NCBI GenBank assembly: GCA_039989475.1
Contig: JBDXHU010000002.1
Span: 682,001 to 746,000 of the forward strand
Length of the DNA: 64,000 nt
Origin: JBDXHU01 sp039989475
Lineage (GTDB): Bacteria > Pseudomonadota > Gammaproteobacteria > Pseudomonadales > Halieaceae
Direction of reading: 5' to 3'
The position numbers and the translations under genes are program-made. Of this stretch, positions 59,679 to 64,000 are shown piece by piece. Position 1 is the first letter of the stretch, and each line of letters begins with the position of its first letter. The notes beneath the pieces were generated by a model. It was not told the DNA's origin. It ran no database searches and worked only from the letters and a program-made list of their open reading frames with translations.

Positions 59679-61085
59679 GTGAAAAGGCTATCGGGTATGG
59701 ACGCGATGTTCCTGCATACGGAATCCGCGACCCAGTACATGCACACCCTCAAGGTCGCAATCTTTAATCCCCCGGAAGGAGATACACCCTACGACTTTGC
59801 CGATCAGTTGTACCACATAGGCACCACGATCCACCGGGTGCCACCGTTTCGCTGGAAGGCCCTGAGTGCGCCTTTTAACCTGCACAACCCGGTCTGGTAC
59901 AAGGACCCGGACTTCGACCTGGAACTGCATGTGCACCGGGCCGCATTGCCCCAACCTGCCGGCGATAAGGAACTGGCCGAGTTTATTGAAAACATCGCCA
60001 GTTCACCCTTGAACCGCGACCGCGCCCTGTGGGACCTGTGGATGGTGGAGAATTACCGCGGTGACAAAATAGCGGCGGTTTCCAAGGTACACCATGCCCT
60101 GGCCGACGGTGTGGCAACCGCTGAATTACTCGAAGATTTCATGACCCCGGAGCCCGGTGAGGGGGAATCCGAGCCACAGCCCTGGGTGCCCGAGCAGCCC
60201 CCTTCCGGCTGGACCATGTTCTGGTGGGCCCTGAAAGACCTGCTGCGCGACCTGGCCAGGATTCCCGCCCAGCTTATGGCCATCCGGGCGAGCAAAAAGC
60301 GCCAGCAAGCACGCAACTTACCCGAAACAGAGAGGCCCCCGGAGCCGTACACGGCACCCTATACCTCGCTGAATCGACCCATCAGTTCGCATCGCAAGTT
60401 CAGTTTCTTCACGGTGCCGCTGGACGATGTGAAAGCGGTGAGTTCAGCGTTTGGCGTGTCCATCAACGACGTGGTTCTGGACATGGCCGCACAGGCCCTG
60501 CGCGAGTACCTGTCCGAACGGGGTGAACTGCCCGCCCAAGCCCTGACCGCGTCCATCCCCATCTCTACCCGCGGCGAGGAGAAGGAGCACAGCTACGGCA
60601 ACCAGGTGGGATCACTCTGCGTTTCCCTGTGCACGGATATTGAAGACCCGGTGCAACGCCTGCCCGCCATTCACAAGGCAACCGCCAATTCGAAGCTGGA
60701 CTTCGAGGACACCGCGGGCGGGCGCATTGCCGATTTTGTCGGCCTGCTGCCGCCATTCATGGTGCGTGCGATCGGCAAGTATTCCCGCAAGTTGTCTGAG
60801 CAGGGTAAATCTCCCTCCTACAATGTGATTGTTTCGAACGTGCCGGGGCCCCGTGGAGCGCTGTTTGACGATTACATGGCCATGTCGGAGTTCTACTCTA
60901 TTGGCCCGGTATTGGAAGGCGTGGGGCTCAACATCACCGCCTGGAGCTTCCGCGATAACCTGAGCTTTTCGATTCTGTCCTGTCACCGGGCGGTGGCAAA
61001 TCCGGAGGAAATTCAGCAGCGGCTGAAAGCCTGCCTGCAAGGACTGTTGGCGGCGGCGCAAGAGAATGAGCAAGAGACCGCTTAA
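59679..61085 (+). CDS. Wax ester synthase/diacylglycerol acyltransferase (WS/DGAT)
   Basis: The 468-residue enzyme has the acyltransferase motif HHALADG at residues 138-144 (HHxxxDG), the N-terminal LSGMDAMFLHTES and the C-terminal NVIVSNVPGPRG (NVPGP motif). These enzymes esterify fatty alcohols or diacylglycerol with acyl-CoA to make storage wax esters or triacylglycerol at the inner membrane. The start is GTG. The 3' end overlaps the SDR gene by 20 bp, so the two are coupled. Confidence 0.92.
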   Translation: MKRLSGMDAMFLHTESATQYMHTLKVAIFNPPEGDTPYDFADQLYHIGTTIHRVPPFRWKALSAPFNLHNPVWYKDPDFDLELHVHRAALPQPAGDKELAEFIENIASSPLNRDRALWDLWMVENYRGDKIAAVSKVHHALADGVATAELLEDFMTPEPGEGESEPQPWVPEQPPSGWTMFWWALKDLLRDLARIPAQLMAIRASKKRQQARNLPETERPPEPYTAPYTSLNRPISSHRKFSFFTVPLDDVKAVSSAFGVSINDVVLDMAAQALREYLSERGELPAQALTASIPISTRGEEKEHSYGNQVGSLCVSLCTDIEDPVQRLPAIHKATANSKLDFEDTAGGRIADFVGLLPPFMVRAIGKYSRKLSEQGKSPSYNVIVSNVPGPRGALFDDYMAMSEFYSIGPVLEGVGLNITAWSFRDNLSFSILSCHRAVANPEEIQQRLKACLQGLLAAAQENEQETA

Positions 61086-61875
61086 ACACCGACGCGCCCT
61101 GATTACCGGCGCCTCCGCCGGCATCGGGGAAGCCCTGGCCCGGGAATTTGCACGCCATCAGTTTGACCTGGTGCTGGTCGCACGGCGTGAAGACCGCCTG
61201 CTTGCCCTCGCCCGCGAGCTCAGTGAGTCTCACGGGATTGCGGTGCAGACACAGGTTTGCGACCTGCAACAGCCCGGGGCCCCAGCTGCCTTGTTCGAGG
61301 CCTGCGAGGGTCTGCCCATCGACGTGCTGGTGAACAATGCGGGGGTTATGTACCACGGTGATTTTAAAGACCAGGACGCTGCCAGTATTGACGCCATCCT
61401 GCAGCTGAATATCGCCAGCCTGACCCATTTGACACGCTTGTTCCTGACGCCAATGCAGGAACAGGACAGCGGCCGTATTCTCAATATCACGTCCACCACG
61501 GGCTTCAAGGCAGGTCCCACCATCGCCGTCTACGCCGCCAGCAAGGCCTATATTCTCTCCTTTACCGAGGCCCTGGCGGAGGAACTTCGTGGCACTGGCG
61601 TCAGCGCGACGGCACTCTGCCCGGGCTCCACCGACACCGCCATGGTGTCGACATCCTTCGGCGAGAAACTGCGCAGCGACATGGCCGGCTCACTGCTCAT
61701 GATGTCCACCGCCGAGGTCGCCCGGCACGGCTACCGGGCCTGCATGGCAGGTACCACGGTCAGCGTGCCCGGGCTGGCCAATAAAGTGATCAACGCTTGC
61801 GTCAGCCTCCAGCCCCGCTGGCTGAGCAGGCGCCTGCAGTCTTACCTTTACCGAAAGCTACTCGACCGGCAGTAA
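61066..61875 (+). CDS. SDR-family oxidoreductase
   Basis: The 269-residue protein shows the NAD(P)-binding LITGASAGIGEALAREFARH, VLVNNAGVMY, the Ser-Tyr-Lys active site (ITSTTGFKAG and YAASKAYILSF) and PGSTDTAM. It belongs to classical short-chain dehydrogenases of the type often called ketoacyl-reductase or DltE-like. Its overlap with the WS/DGAT gene suggests a role in storage-lipid metabolism such as acyl or ketone reduction. Substrate unknown. Confidence 0.88.
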   Translation: MSKRPLKHRRALITGASAGIGEALAREFARHQFDLVLVARREDRLLALARELSESHGIAVQTQVCDLQQPGAPAALFEACEGLPIDVLVNNAGVMYHGDFKDQDAASIDAILQLNIASLTHLTRLFLTPMQEQDSGRILNITSTTGFKAGPTIAVYAASKAYILSFTEALAEELRGTGVSATALCPGSTDTAMVSTSFGEKLRSDMAGSLLMMSTAEVARHGYRACMAGTTVSVPGLANKVINACVSLQPRWLSRRLQSYLYRKLLDRQ

Positions 61876-61880
61876 CACAT

Positions 61881-61896
61881 TGGGGACAGTGCTCAC
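61881..61896. repeat. Partial copy of the dispersed palindromic repeat
   Basis: TTGGGGACAGTGCTCAC resembles the GGGGACAGTTCAC arm with two inserted bases. It lies at the 3' end of the outer-membrane-protein gene, and that gene's stop codon falls inside it. Confidence 0.5.
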
Positions 61897-62666
61897 AAAA
61901 ACCACTGCGCCGCAAAGTAGACATCATAATCGAGTTCGTTCTCGTCCCTGGCCTCGCGCAGGCCGGTGGCAGCGGAAAACAGGAGATGTAGCCTGTCGCT
62001 AAGCGCGAAGTCAAATCCCGCTCGCACATTCAGCGAGTCGTCATTGAAATCGGTATCGGAGGCGCCAGCGAACTCAAACAACAGCTCCCAACGAGAGGTA
62101 ATGCTGTGGGCAAGGGCCACACCGTACTCCCACTGATCGCGGGCGTTTTCTGCGCTGGCGTAAGCGAGCATGGTGTTGATGCGCCAGGCGGGATCGAGCT
62201 GGTATTCAGCAGCAACGGGAATCAGGGCCACGTCGCCTTCATCACCCACACCCTTAATCGCGTTGGCACGGGTAACACCGAAGGAGTATACCGGGGCTAG
62301 CGCCAGCTGCAGTTTGCCCTCGTTCCAGAAACGCCACTTGGCACCAATCTCCAGGTTGCCGAATTCCGAGTCGGAACTGCCATCGTCGCTATCGATGTAC
62401 ACGTAGGGGTAGGCCGCCGCAATCTGAAGCTTGTCTTCGATTATCCCCAGCGATATATCCAGCATCGGGACCTGGTAGGTGTCCACGTTGCCGCTAGAAG
62501 AAGCACTGGTCGCCGCAATGACTTCCCACTCCCCCGCCCCCAGTATGCCCGGGTCTTCAGTCGCCAGTGGCGGCCCCGCTAGCGCGGGAAGCGAAGCGGA
62601 TAAAATACAAAGCGCCAGCGTATAGCGGTGATAAGGCTTGCAATAACTGAGTATCGAGACATCCAT
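61893..62666 (-). CDS. Outer-membrane protein, Phenol_MetA_deg/transporter-like
   Basis: The 257-residue protein has a signal peptide ending LPALA/GPPLA and then GPPLATEDPGILGAGEWEV, the hallmark start of the Phenol_MetA_deg-like family. Alternating beta-strand patterns with aromatic ends (VYSFGVT, YGVALAH, YDVYFAAQWFL) indicate a beta-barrel ending in a hydrophobic residue. Substrate unknown. The ATG at 62666 is preferred over a TTG two codons earlier. Confidence 0.75.
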   Translation of the reverse strand: MDVSILSYCKPYHRYTLALCILSASLPALAGPPLATEDPGILGAGEWEVIAATSASSSGNVDTYQVPMLDISLGIIEDKLQIAAAYPYVYIDSDDGSSDSEFGNLEIGAKWRFWNEGKLQLALAPVYSFGVTRANAIKGVGDEGDVALIPVAAEYQLDPAWRINTMLAYASAENARDQWEYGVALAHSITSRWELLFEFAGASDTDFNDDSLNVRAGFDFALSDRLHLLFSAATGLREARDENELDYDVYFAAQWFL

Positions 62667-62798
62667 GCTCAAATAGTTTACCCAGCGCGATTGCCGCTGA
62701 CAATTTCAGGGATTGAAGCAAAGCCAAGCACGCCCACACAGAACCAGAATGCTCTGGGCGTGTTCCACCAATGATCGTTCAGTTGTTATAGTGCAGCC

Positions 62799-63341
62799 AT
62801 GACAAAATTCGAATTTATAGCGGTCCTGCTATCGATCATCTTCGGTCTTGGACTGACCAACCTGCTCTCGGGAATGTTGCGGGCGTTTTTCAAGAGAGAG
62901 CTCACGGATACGCGACTGGCCTGGTCAATTGTTATTGGCACGCTATTGTTAGTCGATTGGTGGATGCTATTCCGCTGGAGTGACCACACTGATTGGCGCT
63001 TCCACGAATTCCTCTACCTGGTGGCCTGGTCGACGGTGCACTACCTGATGGCAGTTTCCTTATACCCCTACGGCTTTCTGACCGAGTACTCGGAGGAGCT
63101 ACAACGAAAGTTTGTGCTGACGTCAATCATGGCCATGAGCGCCCTGGATGTCGGGGAAAAGATTGTCCTGGGCACCCTCTTTGAGCCTTGGTATTACCTG
63201 GTCATGATTACGTACATTGTTGTATTTGCAGGTTTACCCCTGCTTATACCCAGGCCGCAGGTTATGCGAGCCTGCGGATGGATCCTGGCAGTAAGCGTTA
63301 TCGCATGGTCAGTGGTAGTGCGGAGCGCTTTAGGGGGTTAG
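62799..63341 (+). CDS. Polytopic membrane protein, unknown
   Basis: The 180-residue protein has about five hydrophobic segments (starting FIAVLLSIIFGLGLTNLLSG) and Trp-rich stretches (VDWWMLFRWSDHTDWRFHEF). No family is recognised with confidence. It is transcribed divergently from the outer-membrane gene across 132 bp. No clear Shine-Dalgarno is visible before the ATG. Confidence 0.65.
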   Translation: MTKFEFIAVLLSIIFGLGLTNLLSGMLRAFFKRELTDTRLAWSIVIGTLLLVDWWMLFRWSDHTDWRFHEFLYLVAWSTVHYLMAVSLYPYGFLTEYSEELQRKFVLTSIMAMSALDVGEKIVLGTLFEPWYYLVMITYIVVFAGLPLLIPRPQVMRACGWILAVSVIAWSVVVRSALGG

Positions 63342-63362
63342 TTAAATGGGATTCGTGACTAA

Positions 63363-63388
63363 CTAATGAAGATAAGTGAACTGTCCCC
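63363..63388 (+). repeat. Dispersed palindromic repeat copy
   Basis: CTAATGAAGATAAGTGAACT followed by GTCCCC, one mismatch from the 48711 units (GGAG to GAAG). It is followed by two CCCAATTCC-like short repeats before the end of the oxidoreductase gene. Confidence 0.87.
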
Positions 63389-63412
63389 AATTCCGTCCCC
63401 AATTCCCAATTC

Positions 63413-64000
63413 CTAGAGGTAATCCAGGGCCTTGTAGTACAGCATCCCAAGAGCCATGCCCGGGCGCCTCAGCAGTTTGCCACCGGGAAACGGCCAGTGA
63501 TGGATGCTGGCCAGCAAGTCAGAACGTGCAGTGTCGCCGGCAATCCCCTCCGCCATGACCCGGGCCATGACGTGAGTCGGCGCCACGCCGTGGCCTGAAT
63601 AGGCCTGTATAAAATAGACATTGTCGGCCAGCTTGCCCATCTGTGGCATGCGATTGATACCAATGCCCATCTGCCCGTCCCAGCTGAATTCGATCTTCAC
63701 CCCGTCCAGCTGCGGAAAAATCTTCAGCATCTTGCGGTACATGACTTGCTCAGAGTTGCTGGGAACCAGGCCGGTATAGTTCGAGAGTCCGCCGAACAGG
63801 AGCCGGTTATCTGCCGTGCGCCGGAAATAATCCAGTGCGGTGCGCGGATCGCAAACTGCCACATCCCGGGGTAACACCGATTGCGCCAGTTCCGCCGAAA
63901 GCGGCTCGGTGGTGATCATGCAGCTGCTGGCCGGCAGTATCCGCTTGGCCAGCCGTGGTACCAGGTTTTCCATATAGGCGTTACCACAGAGCACCACCTT
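63413..64000 (-). CDS. FAD-dependent amine oxidase-like oxidoreductase (C-terminal part, cut by window edge)
   Basis: The visible 195 residues start KVVLCGNAYMENLVPRL and include PASSCMITTEPL, TALDYFRRTADNRLLFGG and YFIQAYSGHGVAPTHVMARV, the C-terminal half of DAO-fold enzymes such as gamma-glutamylputrescine oxidase (PuuB/OrdL type). These oxidise amines using FAD. The 5' part, with the GxGxxG FAD site, lies beyond base 64000. Confidence 0.88.
   Translation of the reverse strand, partial: KVVLCGNAYMENLVPRLAKRILPASSCMITTEPLSAELAQSVLPRDVAVCDPRTALDYFRRTADNRLLFGGLSNYTGLVPSNSEQVMYRKMLKIFPQLDGVKIEFSWDGQMGIGINRMPQMGKLADNVYFIQAYSGHGVAPTHVMARVMAEGIAGDTARSDLLASIHHWPFPGGKLLRRPGMALGMLYYKALDYL

Overview
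The window is one stretch of a GC-rich gammaproteobacterial chromosome. The block purF-cvpA-SPOR gene-folC-accD-trp genes-truA-fimV-asd-leuBDC with a divergent LysR gene is the arrangement known from Pseudomonas and its relatives. FabY-type ketoacyl synthase, NAD-dependent GDH of about 1600 residues, a WS/DGAT acyltransferase, an LLM-class oxidoreductase and a fimT-pilVWXY1E cluster point to a marine, Halieaceae/Cellvibrionales-like organism. This placement is inferred from gene content and order; no database was searched.

Layout. 1-15.1 kb (minus strand): purF (cut by the left edge), cvpA, a SPOR protein, folC, accD, trpA, trpB, trpF, truA, fimV, asd, leuB, leuD, leuC, with 1-11 bp overlaps at many junctions. 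15.2-24.7 kb: the divergent LysR regulator, a hotdog thioesterase, a flavodoxin-fold reductase, rlmKL, rmf and the large GDH. 24.9-31.6 kb: pepN, DUF2797, a YeaC-like gene, a rhomboid protease, nadK, DUF1853 and an isoprenylcysteine-methyltransferase-like membrane protein. 31.6-32.0 kb: a tRNA-Val/tRNA-Asp operon with a clear promoter and terminator. 32.0-36.0 kb: queD, a LysE exporter, DUF3301, a second thioesterase, an LLM oxidoreductase and a lipoprotein. 36.0-43.2 kb: HupE/UreJ-like, PpiC-like and DUF3604 genes, then a dienoyl-CoA-isomerase-like crotonase, a nitroreductase, an FkbM methyltransferase, an SRPBCC protein and a PilZ protein. 43.3-48.7 kb: fabY, a divergent GlxA/AraC regulator, thiolase and ribB(A).

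48.6-57.7 kb is the accessory part. The last 25 codons of ribB(A) occur twice (48.59 and 49.55 kb). They bracket about 0.9 kb that carries inverted copies of a dispersed palindromic repeat (core AAGTGAACTGTCCCC) and two small membrane-protein genes. Next, about 160 bp covering the 5' end of a YjiH-family gene occurs twice (50.26 and 57.53 kb) as a direct repeat, and these copies flank the whole minor-pilin/PilY1 cluster. This suggests that the pilus module sits in a locus formed by insertion or duplication.

58.9-64 kb: an RHH regulator, a small basic protein, the WS/DGAT gene overlapping an SDR gene, an outer-membrane Phenol_MetA_deg-like protein, a small membrane protein, and the C-terminal part of a FAD-dependent amine oxidase-like enzyme that runs off the right edge. 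Copies of the same palindromic repeat lie at 31.6, 48.7, 49.4 and 63.4 kb, with a partial copy at 61.9 kb. A DnaA-box palindrome occurs at 17.1 and 32.65 kb. No rRNA, CRISPR array, prophage or recognisable transposase was seen.
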